Positions 18,723 through 27,704 of a stretch of DNA of 61,770 nt are shown in pieces. A program made the position numbers and the translations under genes. Every line of letters starts with the position of its first letter. Positions within the stretch are counted from its first letter, which is position 1. This DNA comes from a virus. The notes beneath the pieces were generated by a model. It made no database searches, had not been told where the DNA came from, and was given only the letters and a program-made list of their open reading frames with translations. The stretch spans positions 1-61,770 of the IMG/VR virus record IMGVR_UViG_3300023301_000009; one strand, 5' to 3'.

Positions 18723-19444
18723 TCACACCGGTCACAGATTGCTTCGTGTCGTAGGTCAACTCCAGGAGTCCACTCCGACACAATCGTCATTGCGTGCTCA
18801 CGATCTCGAAATGACATGCGCTTGACTGTTTCGGAGTCAAGCGGACCCTCCATGTCAGGCACAGTCAAGCATGCTGCTAACGTCGCTGTCTGGACTTCGT
18901 GCCTCGGGAGGCCAGCAATCCGTTCTTGTAGCGACCCCTTTGGGAAATTCCAAACCACGTCCTTGTACACTACGCCATCACGCTCAATGCCACGGGGTAG
19001 TTTGACCTCAACGCAGGGTCGAGACGTGGGGTTATCCTCGGGGCCTTCCCATTCCAGTACGTCCATTTTGGCAAGGTCAATCTCAATGCTATTCTTCTCA
19101 GAACAGTTTGGGCACTGGAGCGAGATTTCAATCTCAGGGTCCATCCCAAGCAAACGAATGCTGATGAACAGAAAATCCCTATCCGCCACGTACATACGCC
19201 TAAACAGGTCTGCGCTTAGGAGCATGAACGGGTCGGACTTGCCTTCGGTTAACCCAACAATCTCCTGCACGCATCGGCGTAGTAATCGGGACACAGCTTT
19301 CGCCCCATTGTTGCGGATCTCCTTCTTCGACAAGTTCTCTTCATCCACGCCCGTCATCTCGTCAATGCGGATGGTGCGGTATCGCTCGCCTTCCCAGTCG
19401 AGTCCAATGGGTAGTGTAACTTCGTTGCTTGGTAACAGTGCCAT
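18614..19444 (-). CDS. Tail-assembly chaperone / T4-type baseplate-like protein with Zn knuckles
   Basis: A 276-residue protein. The N-terminal VTLPIGLDWEGERYRTIRI segment and the following helices resemble the T4 baseplate/tail-chaperone family found just before tape measure genes in myophages. Two CxxC pairs, LQCPNCSEKN and AICDRCDWSW, are likely to bind one zinc. The last 40 residues are basic and are bypassed if the frameshift into the next frame occurs. GAGGA precedes the ATG. It probably chaperones the tape measure during tail assembly; this is inferred from position and the frameshift architecture. Confidence 0.75.
   Translation of the reverse strand: MALLPSNEVTLPIGLDWEGERYRTIRIDEMTGVDEENLSKKEIRNNGAKAVSRLLRRCVQEIVGLTEGKSDPFMLLSADLFRRMYVADRDFLFISIRLLGMDPEIEISLQCPNCSEKNSIEIDLAKMDVLEWEGPEDNPTSRPCVEVKLPRGIERDGVVYKDVVWNFPKGSLQERIAGLPRHEVQTATLAACLTVPDMEGPLDSETVKRMSFRDREHAMTIVSEWTPGVDLRHEAICDRCDWSWLASISPANFIRGGNKAPKRATKSGARGRLKKR
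18620..18626 (-). other. Candidate -1 ribosomal frameshift site
   Basis: On the coding strand the 276-residue gene ends CTC AAA AAG AGA TGA. A slip of one base back on AAA AAG leads into the open 89-codon frame and yields a fused product. The heptamer is C AAA AAG rather than the ideal A AAA AAG; a second possible slip point is the GGG GGG pair at 18674..18679. An overlapping ATGA also allows stop-start translation. Confidence 0.45.
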
Positions 19445-19492
19445 GTGTTTCCTCTTAGTCAGATATTAGTTCTGTGTCTCAATTCTCCCAGC

Positions 19493-19954
19493 TTATGCTA
19501 GGTTCTCTTCCTTGATGCCTTCGTTCTGAATCTCCAATGTTTCGATAAGCACGTCGTTGCCACTCGCGTCTAAGTCTCCAACGGTTCTGCTGCTTGGCCA
19601 CGCGTTGAACACCGTCCACTTCTTCACGCGGTCGCCCGCTTTGTTCTTCAAGTAGATTGTAATATCTTTCCTGAAGCTCTCATCGTCACCTTGGGCACCC
19701 GCAACCGCATCGAGATTAAAAATCTCTTTTGCCCAATCGTTGAAATCGTTAAACGCACCCGTGCCTCGCTCAAGAGTAACAGGATCGAAGCTCGATTGTC
19801 CGGGGAGCTTGCGGCTGGTCTCGTTCTCACCGCCTTCCCGGTATTCAATTACCTCGATGGTGTGGCTCAACCCTGTTACCTTGGCAAAACCTAGATGCGT
19901 GAAGCCATCAATCTCGACTTCAAACTTATAATTTCTAAATGGATCTCGTGCCAT
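19493..19954 (-). CDS. Major tail tube protein
   Basis: A 153-residue protein of the T4 gp19-like tube family: DPFRNYKFEVEIDGFTHLGF at the N-terminus, then VTGLSHTIEVIEYREGGEN, PGQSSFDPVTLERG and a final NAWPSSRTVGDLDASGNDVL strand pair ending IETLEIQNEG. These are the recurrent tube motifs of contractile injection systems. It polymerises into the inner tube inside the sheath, whose gene is immediately upstream. Confidence 0.95.
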   Translation of the reverse strand: MARDPFRNYKFEVEIDGFTHLGFAKVTGLSHTIEVIEYREGGENETSRKLPGQSSFDPVTLERGTGAFNDFNDWAKEIFNLDAVAGAQGDDESFRKDITIYLKNKAGDRVKKWTVFNAWPSSRTVGDLDASGNDVLIETLEIQNEGIKEENLA

Positions 19955-19969
19955 TGTTTAGCGCTCCGA

Positions 19970-22501
19970 TTATAGTTCGGTGATTGTAGACTGGCCGGAT
20001 TCGAGCAAACCGAATCGGAACCGGATAAACTCAGCAGGCTTTTTAGGCGCAATTCCAATTTCGCCTAAAAGAACACCACTGTCGATCTCATCGCTTGTGG
20101 TCGTCGACTCGTCGATGCGCACGTAGAACGCTTCCTCGGAAGTACGTCCCGCCAGCATCTTGGATGAATGCGTGCGACGCAGAAATGTAGTAACGCGGTC
20201 GCTCAACTCTCCCCAAAGTAGGAAATCATTGTCACGAAACACAGCATAACGTGAACCCTCGATGATGGACTGCTCCACGTAGGTCAACAAACGGCGTACC
20301 TGAATGTAGCGCCATGTCTGTGAGCTGCTCAAAGTACGTGCGCCATAGACGGTCACACCCGGATTCGCGCTGCGCACGAAATTGCGGATCGCGTTAATGC
20401 CCTCGGGATTGAGTGTGCCTTGCACCTTGTCATCCACCTGAAATGCCAGACCAAGGACACCATGTATTTTACCGAATGCGCCTTCGCCAGCCGGAGCAGT
20501 AGACACGCCGCCGTTGGGTGGAGCCATTGCATCGACACGGGCGTACAACCCAAGAATGTGTCCTGAGTTCGGAACATCAACCACGCCGTTCTTCGCAGAC
20601 GACAGCGGGTCGGCTACGCGTAGCGCTGGGTAGTAGATCGCACCCCAAGCTGTGTCGAGGCCAAGCACGTTGGACCGGTAGTTAAGCGCAGCCTCCGGCG
20701 TCATTCCCACCTCAAAATCGAGAACGGGGTAACAGTCGTGACGGTCTTCCGAGTACGTCGAAAGGGCCGTGTGCACGATTGGGTTTGCCCCAATCGTTAC
20801 CGTACCCCCAAAGCTGGGAGGACAAGCCAAGGAGTTAATCGGTTGGCCGTCAAACACATACAGCCCAGTACGCGCTGTGGCGACACCCACCACGTCCGCG
20901 TCAGCAAAGCCTACAGTCTCCGACGTACCTCCCGTAAGGGGCGTCTTGCTCAAACCAACCGCGACGCTTTCAGGGAACAGGAGTTCATGGTCCTCCACCG
21001 TGATTGTGACCGAACCCAGTACGGTATCGTTAATCCGGGAAACAATAAAATCTTCCCTTGCAGGGTCAAACGATACACCTTCGATGGTCTCAAGAACGCG
21101 ACGCCCGTCGTAGACAATCAGGGTTACTTCTGTTGAGGCTAATGCCGTGGATGCTGAGGTAAATGAATTCACCAGCGCAGCATCAAGGAGTGCAGTGCGT
21201 GTTACTCCAGAACCGCTCACTTGGGTCGTGACGCCGAGCACCCGCACGAGTTCCATACTCATGCCGTCCACTAGCATTAGAATTGACCCTTCGGTGATTC
21301 CCTTTGCAGACACGAGCTGCAACTCATTTGAGCCAGCATTCGCGTCTACTGTTAGGGCAACCCCCGGTTCAGATTCTGCCTTTGGTGTGGCAGAGGCAAC
21401 AATGGCGAGGCGGTTTCCGTATTGGCCGGGGGACACGATCCCTTTATAACCAGCCCGGATGGTATATGGCAGTGACATCGACCCCGGCTGTCCACCAACC
21501 TGCTGCCCGTTTGCTAAGCCTAATGCAATGTCCAACCCTGTAGAGAAGTTACTGGACAGTAGGTCCGACGTTACGGCGCTAACAGACTCGTCCACAACGA
21601 CGAGCACCAGAAAACCAGCACGGCTGCCCACGTCAACTTGGGGATCGCTGTTACCATCTTGGACGTCACGGTCGAGCACGGTCTGTAGCTCAGCAAGGGA
21701 AACACTATCTGCATCCGCAACGTCGTTGCCCGTTGAAATAGCAGACCCAACACTGAATCCGGTTTCGGCGGCGAAGTCTGCGCCCACACTCACAATTTCG
21801 ATAGATGCGCTCGAACCCCTGCGGTCGGTACTGATTATAACGTCACCCGTTACAGTGCTTGCCTTAACGCCATCCATTAACTGCCCAAGCAAAGAAGCAT
21901 ACCCTGCTGCGTCAGCGGTAGGCGGCGTGTTGGTAGAAAGGTCAACCCTCTTGGTCGGACCCCCATTCACGCTGTAGTCCGCGAAGCACGAAGCGCCCGC
22001 AGTGGCGGGGAAGCTCGCGCTTGCTCCGGTCATCTCAGCAGGCTTGGTCGTGATGGTCGCAGTCTGGGGAGACCCTAAGTTCACAGCTAGGTCAAAGGTA
22101 TGTACCTCGCCAGTTGGTAAGACAACACCTTCGCTCATCGGACCACCTGTGAGCGTTGCATAAGCAGGACCACCAAACCCAGCAAGGTCTACTCCCGCCG
22201 CGCTGCCCACCAGCGTGTTCTTATCCGCAGGATCGCTGAGATGGCCAAGCCTGTTCACGTACACTTCCGTGCCGCCATTGTTAAAAAAGCCTCGTACGGC
22301 GTAGTGCAACGATTCACCGGCCATTGCCCCACCGTAGATTCGCTCAAAAGCAGCAAAGCTCTTCACGCTCACGGACTCACCAATGGGTCCACGCTGGGCA
22401 ATCCCTGCGATTCCGGCAACGGCTGTGCTCACCCCAGAAATGGGCTGTCGGCGAGTAGCCTCTTCGGTGATGCTTACGCCCGGTACTTGCGGTTGTGCCA
22501 T
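19970..22501 (-). CDS. Tail sheath protein
   Basis: An 843-residue contractile sheath protein. The N-terminus QVPGVSITEE and VAGIAGIAQRGPIGE, and the C-terminal domain (RTLSSSQTWRYIQVRRLLTY, then FLLWGELSDRVTTFLR and a closing RFRFGLL strand) are diagnostic. It is longer than many sheaths, with an extended beta-rich middle region that probably decorates the outer surface. Start is supported by AGGAG 7 bases before the ATG. The gene defines the contractile tail. Confidence 0.96.
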   Translation of the reverse strand: MAQPQVPGVSITEEATRRQPISGVSTAVAGIAGIAQRGPIGESVSVKSFAAFERIYGGAMAGESLHYAVRGFFNNGGTEVYVNRLGHLSDPADKNTLVGSAAGVDLAGFGGPAYATLTGGPMSEGVVLPTGEVHTFDLAVNLGSPQTATITTKPAEMTGASASFPATAGASCFADYSVNGGPTKRVDLSTNTPPTADAAGYASLLGQLMDGVKASTVTGDVIISTDRRGSSASIEIVSVGADFAAETGFSVGSAISTGNDVADADSVSLAELQTVLDRDVQDGNSDPQVDVGSRAGFLVLVVVDESVSAVTSDLLSSNFSTGLDIALGLANGQQVGGQPGSMSLPYTIRAGYKGIVSPGQYGNRLAIVASATPKAESEPGVALTVDANAGSNELQLVSAKGITEGSILMLVDGMSMELVRVLGVTTQVSGSGVTRTALLDAALVNSFTSASTALASTEVTLIVYDGRRVLETIEGVSFDPAREDFIVSRINDTVLGSVTITVEDHELLFPESVAVGLSKTPLTGGTSETVGFADADVVGVATARTGLYVFDGQPINSLACPPSFGGTVTIGANPIVHTALSTYSEDRHDCYPVLDFEVGMTPEAALNYRSNVLGLDTAWGAIYYPALRVADPLSSAKNGVVDVPNSGHILGLYARVDAMAPPNGGVSTAPAGEGAFGKIHGVLGLAFQVDDKVQGTLNPEGINAIRNFVRSANPGVTVYGARTLSSSQTWRYIQVRRLLTYVEQSIIEGSRYAVFRDNDFLLWGELSDRVTTFLRRTHSSKMLAGRTSEEAFYVRIDESTTTSDEIDSGVLLGEIGIAPKKPAEFIRFRFGLLESGQSTITEL

Positions 22502-22513
22502 GCTATGCTCCTA

Positions 22514-23263
22514 TTACGGTATCCAGAAGTTTGATTCGTTAAACCCGACAACGCCTGCTGAAGTAACTGTGGCCTTGGCCGCTGTAACTACTTCGTTTTG
22601 TGTATTAACCGGAACGAGCCGACCCTTATAAAGAGATCGCCCACCTTGTTGATCCGTAAGCACCTGAGCTTTAGCTTTGTCTTGGTCTATTGCTTTCAGT
22701 TGAACGATTCCGGTTCTGAACTGTACCTCGTGAACCTGCTTGCCTACGAAGTCTCTTTGATATGGTACAAAGTCGACTATCACCTCAATGGACCACACCC
22801 GGTGATAAATCATCTGGTCCCCGTCCTTACCGTTGGCACTGTCCGCCCCCGATCGGAACAGGTGGTAGTTCTCTTGGTCGACAGTTATCATATCACGGAC
22901 GAGCTTTCGAGTGTCCACTAACTCGACAAGCTGCCTGTCGGCCATAGCATCATCTGCTACCCACGAGTGTAGCTGAAATTCTAAAACGTACCAAGGTGGC
23001 GCTTCGCGGGTCTTTGTCGTGTGTGGAATTACGGTCGTGTCCTCTTCTACCCGGATGTACGTGGTCGACTCTTGCATCCCCGACGCTTCGTGGTATCCGA
23101 GAAGTTCTAATGTAAGCGCGGGAAACGTCTGCACCTTGTTACTTTGATACCACGGCGTGTCCTGAATAAACGGGACTGTCACAACGCTTCCATCAATTAG
23201 CTCGATAGCCCCGCTGCTGTACACGTCGTCTATCGCCTGCTCAACTTTTGCTATAGTGGTCAT
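22514..23263 (-). CDS. Probable tail terminator protein
   Basis: A 249-residue protein lying between the neck gene and the sheath, the usual place of the tail terminator. It starts with a helix (AKVEQAIDDVYSSG) followed by strands TFPALTLELLGYH and APPWYVLEFQLHSW, an arrangement typical of terminator folds; a C-terminal 60-residue extension is extra. The start lacks a Shine-Dalgarno site and instead has TTGACAAACACCTTG 16 bases upstream. Function is inferred from position and fold pattern. Confidence 0.65.
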   Translation of the reverse strand: MTTIAKVEQAIDDVYSSGAIELIDGSVVTVPFIQDTPWYQSNKVQTFPALTLELLGYHEASGMQESTTYIRVEEDTTVIPHTTKTREAPPWYVLEFQLHSWVADDAMADRQLVELVDTRKLVRDMITVDQENYHLFRSGADSANGKDGDQMIYHRVWSIEVIVDFVPYQRDFVGKQVHEVQFRTGIVQLKAIDQDKAKAQVLTDQQGGRSLYKGRLVPVNTQNEVVTAAKATVTSAGVVGFNESNFWIP

Positions 23264-23281
23264 ATAGTATCAAGGTGTTTG

Positions 23282-23788
23282 TCAAAAAGGTGAGCTAATT
23301 TCCACACGTATTCTATCTTGAATGGACTTAGTGAATTTGTCCATTGGCTTGTACTTGCCTCTTTTGATTGCTCGGTACACGGGTGTAAGCACAGGGCGGC
23401 CCGGCATCTTGGTCGTTCCATATTCTAGCCACTTAAACAAAGTAGACGTGCGCATGTTAGCCTCGGGGTGCACTTTGTCTGTGACGGTCGTAATCAAGGA
23501 CGTGCGACCCAACCGACCCACTTTTACCGAAACCTCCATCGCGTTGTCTATCATCCAGCCGGACTGGTACCATCGCAGGTTGGGAAATGGATATCCCTGC
23601 TGCGCCTTTCGTTCTATCGTCATCGCCGCTAGTACAGGAGGCGGGTTACTTTTCATGTTCGCTATAACATCCGCTGCAATATTGTCACCAAGTATTTGCA
23701 GCTCTTCCTTGGCTGGCCCAGCTATTGTGTCCTTCATATCTTTGAGCTTGCTGGTAACTCGCCTCCACGGCCCTTTGAATATGGACAT
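23282..23788 (-). CDS. Neck / HK97 gp10-like protein
   Basis: A 168-residue protein of the HK97-gp10-like group that completes the head-tail junction. Its C-terminal half has the recurring FKWLEYGTTKMPGRPVLTPV segment with the family's G-T-x-x-M-x-x-R-P core, following an N-terminal helix. It acts at the neck, between the head closure protein and the tail terminator, and the gene order agrees. Confidence 0.75.
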   Translation of the reverse strand: MSIFKGPWRRVTSKLKDMKDTIAGPAKEELQILGDNIAADVIANMKSNPPPVLAAMTIERKAQQGYPFPNLRWYQSGWMIDNAMEVSVKVGRLGRTSLITTVTDKVHPEANMRTSTLFKWLEYGTTKMPGRPVLTPVYRAIKRGKYKPMDKFTKSIQDRIRVEISSPF

Positions 23789-23789
23789 G

Positions 23790-24200
23790 CTACACCTTTG
23801 GGTTGAATGCTACTACCAGCACTTCCGGCTCCTGCGATATCCTAGCCGTCGGATGGACGCTGGTCACGGCGTACCTCTTGCCTTCCAACACAAGCTCATC
23901 GTCGCCCGTTATGGTGTCGACGATCTCTTCACTGGGAAATGCTTTCTCAAGGTCTGTCCTAATGAACGAGATAACCCCCGCGACAGGTTCCAGTATCCCA
24001 AGCTGCGTTCGCTCTTCAGGGTTCGGGTCGTACACAAGAATGCCACGAACCATGACCGCGTTGGCGTAGGTTCGCTCCGCTTGGCCGTACTGGTTACTCG
24101 TGCCCTGCCCGGTGAACCGGTGCACTGCGATCTGATCGCCAACGCCTGCGGTGTTCATCGCCCACGCAAGATATTTCCCGACGTTGGAGCGTAAGGTCAT
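23790..24200 (-). CDS. Probable head closure (stopper) protein
   Basis: A 136-residue beta-rich protein between the connector and the neck protein. Strands such as AVMVRGILVYDPNPEE and DDELVLEGKRYAVTSVHP fit the small beta-barrel stoppers of siphophages and myophages. It would plug the portal after packaging. It overlaps the upstream connector gene by 4 bases (ATGA) and has a GAGG site. Confidence 0.65.
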   Translation of the reverse strand: MTLRSNVGKYLAWAMNTAGVGDQIAVHRFTGQGTSNQYGQAERTYANAVMVRGILVYDPNPEERTQLGILEPVAGVISFIRTDLEKAFPSEEIVDTITGDDELVLEGKRYAVTSVHPTARISQEPEVLVVAFNPKV

Positions 24201-25156
24201 ATTGTCACCTCAACAATGGGCGTCACGCTCTTGAGCTGATTCATGTTCACCAAGGTGAGCTGGTAGAACCATGTGCCGCTGCCCGGCTCGTCCACGAACT
24301 TCGTAATATGATTGTCAGGCTGTACATATATCACTTTTGCGTCTCCCATCTGCGCATCCGCTGACGCACGGACTTGGTAAACTCGAAACTGCATATCGCG
24401 AACCACGTCCCATGAGAGCAAAACCATTCCTCCTTCAACGCCGACGGCAAATGCTGGGGCAGGTATGGGTGAATCCATCACTCTCGGCGTTCGGCGGCCT
24501 GTGGCTCGATTCGTTCTAAACACAACTTGGCTTTGTACGGTCGAAGCCGTGGTGCCATCGGCCATATCAAACTTTGCCAGCAGGTTCTCATACTCCGCTT
24601 CTAACGCGCGGGCGAGTTCAACCCAGAACTTAGGGCCACGCTTGGCGCTTACCGTAGACGACACAGACAGGTTAGGGACGCTAACAGACTGAACAGCCCC
24701 AGATGGGTTCTGATGTATATCGTCGGTAGCGTCTTCGGCTGCGCGTACCCAGCACATTTCAATAGTAGCCCTTATTTCGAGCAGGTAGGTATACTTTAAG
24801 GGTAGCTGCGCAAGACTGTAGTTTTGGTCGATATCCAGATTGACTCTACTCAGTCCCCGTTCCACTGCGTCTTTGTAAACATAATTCGGGTAGAACGGCT
24901 TGACGCTTAGCTCAACTGTAAAGTCTCCATCTGCCACAGCAATATACGCAAGCTCACCCAAGTAGACAATTCCGTACCAATCCACATCACGAGTCCATAC
25001 GTCAAAAGGCCCATCCGTTTCGGGGATGGACCCCACGGATGGACCAGCTTTGACCGCGTACACGTCCGCAGGGTCGGTGGTTAGTGCTACCTCGCCTATA
25101 TAGGTATCATGCACACGCCTTCGGACTTTAACAATCAGGTCTGATTCGACAGCCAC
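24197..25156 (-). CDS. Head-tail connector with C-terminal FnIII-like domain
   Basis: A 319-residue protein. Residues about 90-200 form the helical adaptor (KDAVERGLSRVNLDIDQNYS, LARALEAEYENLLAKF) that docks under the portal. The C-terminal about 90 residues (PAPAFAVGVEGGMVLLSWD, RVYQVRASA, WFYQLTLVNMN) have the pattern of a fibronectin type III domain, which would be displayed on the neck. GTG start with GAGG upstream. The order after the capsid gene matches a gp6-like adaptor. Confidence 0.65.
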   Translation of the reverse strand: MAVESDLIVKVRRRVHDTYIGEVALTTDPADVYAVKAGPSVGSIPETDGPFDVWTRDVDWYGIVYLGELAYIAVADGDFTVELSVKPFYPNYVYKDAVERGLSRVNLDIDQNYSLAQLPLKYTYLLEIRATIEMCWVRAAEDATDDIHQNPSGAVQSVSVPNLSVSSTVSAKRGPKFWVELARALEAEYENLLAKFDMADGTTASTVQSQVVFRTNRATGRRTPRVMDSPIPAPAFAVGVEGGMVLLSWDVVRDMQFRVYQVRASADAQMGDAKVIYVQPDNHITKFVDEPGSGTWFYQLTLVNMNQLKSVTPIVEVTI

Positions 25157-25164
25157 GGCTTACC

Positions 25165-25671
25165 TCATTGCTCTGCACGGTTCGTTTTTCGGAGCCATCC
25201 AGCTACTTCGGTGGGGACTGAGGACGACACGCCTTTTCGCAAGCGCATTTTGATGGTCCCGTATTGAACTGCTTGCGTCACCGTTGCTATAATCTCCTCA
25301 TGCTTCAACGCAGGCTTCGACGCAGGCTTCTTCTCTACGTGCTTTTCTTGCTGCACAGCTTCTTCGAGACTATCCATCTTCTCAACGTCGGGGTCATCAG
25401 CTTTGGTCTGTAGGGACGTTAGCTTAGTCTTGAGTGCCTTCGCAACTTCAGGCTTCGTGATGCTGCTTGACAGCGGCGCTTCGGAAAGATCCGATAGAAG
25501 CGAGCGCATGTGTCCGCCATGGTTCTCGTCAAGAGAGTCTTCAATCTCTTCAATCTGCTTTTCGTAATCGTCCACTGCGTCTCTCCGCTGAGGTTGAACA
25601 ACAAAGGCAGGCCACTGGTTTTGCCAATGGCCCTTACCCTTATGCTGTGATGATGTGATGAACGTAATCAT
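25165..25671 (-). CDS. Hypothetical head-module protein
   Basis: About 168 residues from an ATG that lies 32 bases inside the capsid gene. It begins MITFITSSQHKGKGHWQNQW, followed by a charged helical middle (DYEKQIEEIEDSLDEN) and a basic C-terminus. No family recognised; could be a head decoration or head-tail accessory. The exact start is uncertain because the next in-frame ATG is much further downstream. Confidence 0.6.
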   Translation of the reverse strand: MITFITSSQHKGKGHWQNQWPAFVVQPQRRDAVDDYEKQIEEIEDSLDENHGGHMRSLLSDLSEAPLSSSITKPEVAKALKTKLTSLQTKADDPDVEKMDSLEEAVQQEKHVEKKPASKPALKHEEIIATVTQAVQYGTIKMRLRKGVSSSVPTEVAGWLRKTNRAEQ

Positions 25672-26596
25672 TTTCAAGCACTTTCGCACCCCAGATCCCA
25701 TACCACGCCAACCCATGCAAACGACCGAAGTCCTTTACACCATCGTCACGAAGCTCGACTGGTAATGCGTCAGCAAGGCCAATAGCTTGATCGGAAAACA
25801 GGGTTGCGCGGTATAGATCTGCGGCGGCAGCGCCCGTTCCAACAAGCGTCGCGTCGTACCCCGCGTCGGCACTTCCGGCAACGCCATTACCCTGATGCGT
25901 GGTTTGGATGAACACAACATCTTCCCAACGGCCAATTTCTCCGTTGAAGATTCGTCGTGAACCAGCATACCGCTGAGCGGAAATCCACTCAGGATCACGC
26001 TTGAGCGCAGCAGCCTGATGCGGATGCACAAAGCAGATGTAGAAATCGCCACGGAACTTTGGAGCGTTTGCCGTGCTTAGGTTCTCCACACCGAGGCGGA
26101 TCACTTCAACGTCCATAACGTCGTCATCGGTCACGCCAACCAACGCACTCGCACTCGGGTTGGCAAAAATCACATTGCCACCAGCCACCAGCGCATCGCG
26201 GAGCATGAGATCACGCACGGTAGCGTAGTCACGCCCCAAAAGGACTGAGCCTTCGGCCATCATGTCATCCCATGAAAGCTGCGCCAGCCGTTCGGTAAGC
26301 CCAATCGCGTTACCAAACTCCTTGACAAGAATCTTTGCCTCGGTGGCCGACATGCTCTTTGTCTCCAGTGAGATGCCCTCCGTCAGCTCTCCACCTCGTG
26401 CCAGATTGTTGTAGGTTGTGACCGTGATACTATCACCGGGCGCAGTTCCGAGTTCGGTCTTTTGGACCGCGAACTCCTCGTAGCGCATAACACCCATCGC
26501 CTCATGCTCAATATCGAGCGAGTAGATGGAGCGAAGCGCAGATGGATTTGCCACCACGTTTCCCGAAGTATCTGTACCTGTATACTGATTAGCCAT
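25640..26596 (-). CDS. Major capsid protein (N4-gp56 family type)
   Basis: A 318-residue HK97-fold capsid protein resembling the N4-gp56 family: N-terminal EFAVQKTELGTAPGDSITVT, ETKSMSATEAKILVKEFGNA, the spine-helix segment LRDALVAGGNVIFAN, and FVHPHQAAALKRDPEWIS. The domain with GEIGRWEDVVFIQT is also typical of this group. It follows a scaffold-like coiled-coil gene. No prohead protease gene was recognised in the window, and the N-terminus has no obvious cleavable delta domain. Confidence 0.9.
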   Translation of the reverse strand: MANQYTGTDTSGNVVANPSALRSIYSLDIEHEAMGVMRYEEFAVQKTELGTAPGDSITVTTYNNLARGGELTEGISLETKSMSATEAKILVKEFGNAIGLTERLAQLSWDDMMAEGSVLLGRDYATVRDLMLRDALVAGGNVIFANPSASALVGVTDDDVMDVEVIRLGVENLSTANAPKFRGDFYICFVHPHQAAALKRDPEWISAQRYAGSRRIFNGEIGRWEDVVFIQTTHQGNGVAGSADAGYDATLVGTGAAAADLYRATLFSDQAIGLADALPVELRDDGVKDFGRLHGLAWYGIWGAKVLENDYVHHIITA

Positions 26597-26635
26597 TTTC
26601 TCTCCAAGATTCTTAGTTTGCCCTAGTTCCAGCCT

Positions 26636-27439
26636 TTACCCGCCTTGCGCGTCTTGGGCTGCCTGTCTCATTTGTGTGCGTACTTTATTAAACTCCTCGG
26701 GAGGTAGCTGCGCGATATCACGTCGGGACATGCCATTAAAAAATGCTTCTTTGTTGACAGGCTTTGACGCGTTCGGCTCCGGGGGGGCTTTCTCATCCCG
26801 AGGTCGGGGAACTTGTGTGCCGATCTCATCTTGAAGTTCACTCTCTACCTCTTGGCGTGCTGCTTCGCGCGCCTTGTCATAGATCACTTTCTCGCGCTCC
26901 ACTTGCTGGGTGATAGCCGCATCCACTTCTTCCTTCGTGGTGCCCTTCACAAGCTCGGGGAACTGGAGATCAGCAGATTGTAATTTCTGCTGCGTGTACT
27001 GTTCGAGGCGTAGCTCTTCGAGCCGCACCTCTTGTTGGACTTTGGTTTCGCTTAACTCTTCGCGTAGGGTCAGATTGTCCTGCTCCAGCGCTTCCAGCTT
27101 CGCGAGAATTTGTGCAGAGGTGTTTTGCTTCTCCTCGTCTTGCTTCTCTTCGTTTTGCTTGTCCAGATCGTTCATGAGTTTCTCACTCTTCTTTTCGAGG
27201 GTGGATACTTTCTCCTCCAACTCACTTCGATCCGTACGCAACTGCTTTATGGTTGGATACAGCTTGTTCTTCTCCTGCTTACGCGCAGCTTCGATGCGTT
27301 GCGTAATATTGCCTTCCGATTGTGCATCATTGACAGGAGCTTCGGGCTGTTGCGTATTTTCTTGAGTTGAGGACTTTTGCAGAGTCGGGTCTTCTTTCGA
27401 GGTCTCGTCCTCCGGCGTACTCTTAATCGTGTCTGGCAT
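26636..27439 (-). CDS. Probable scaffolding protein
   Basis: A 267-residue, extremely charged protein: an acidic Gln/Glu-rich N-terminus, a long coiled coil from about residue 45 to 165 (EARKQEKNKLYPTIKQL; RSELEEKVSTLEKKSEKL), and a C-terminal helix-turn-helix-like end (SRRDIAQLPPEEFNKVRTQM) resembling capsid-binding ends of scaffolds. It directly precedes the major capsid gene, the canonical position. A 7-bp hairpin lies just upstream of its start. Confidence 0.8.
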   Translation of the reverse strand: MPDTIKSTPEDETSKEDPTLQKSSTQENTQQPEAPVNDAQSEGNITQRIEAARKQEKNKLYPTIKQLRTDRSELEEKVSTLEKKSEKLMNDLDKQNEEKQDEEKQNTSAQILAKLEALEQDNLTLREELSETKVQQEVRLEELRLEQYTQQKLQSADLQFPELVKGTTKEEVDAAITQQVEREKVIYDKAREAARQEVESELQDEIGTQVPRPRDEKAPPEPNASKPVNKEAFFNGMSRRDIAQLPPEEFNKVRTQMRQAAQDAQGG

Positions 27440-27457
27440 CTAGGTCTCCTCGTGGAA

Positions 27458-27486
27458 TGCCCCACCTACGCTACGCAGATGGGGCA
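27458..27486 (-). other. Intergenic hairpin before the scaffold gene
   Basis: An inverted repeat TGCCCCA/TGGGGCA with further inner pairing sits 19 bases upstream of the scaffold start codon and lacks a T-tract, so it is unlikely to be a simple terminator. It could be a processing or stability element of the late mRNA. Confidence 0.45.
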
Positions 27487-27491
27487 GTTGA

Positions 27492-27695
27492 TCATACGGA
27501 CTGTGGACGCATCGGTGCTCGACGGTAATGCTTGCCGGGCAGGTTGCGTTTCTTCTGGAGTGTAGCAGAGGTAATTTGTGCACTCTTGCGACCACCCGGA
27601 ATGCTCGGCACGCCATTAAAGACCGTGACCGATGCGCGATTATCGTCAGTGGGTTCTGCGCCAGTGGCGATGTTCGGGTTTGCTGATGTAGCCAT
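27492..27695 (-). CDS. Small basic head-module protein
   Basis: A 67-residue protein with a neutral N-terminus and a basic C-terminus (KKRNLPGKHYRRAPMRP). It has a strong AGGAG site and lies between the coiled-coil gene and the scaffold gene. No family recognised. A longer alternative frame in this interval (27440..27745) has no ribosome site and was rejected. Confidence 0.6.
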   Translation of the reverse strand: MATSANPNIATGAEPTDDNRASVTVFNGVPSIPGGRKSAQITSATLQKKRNLPGKHYRRAPMRPQSV

Positions 27696-27704
27696 TTCTC
27701 TCTC

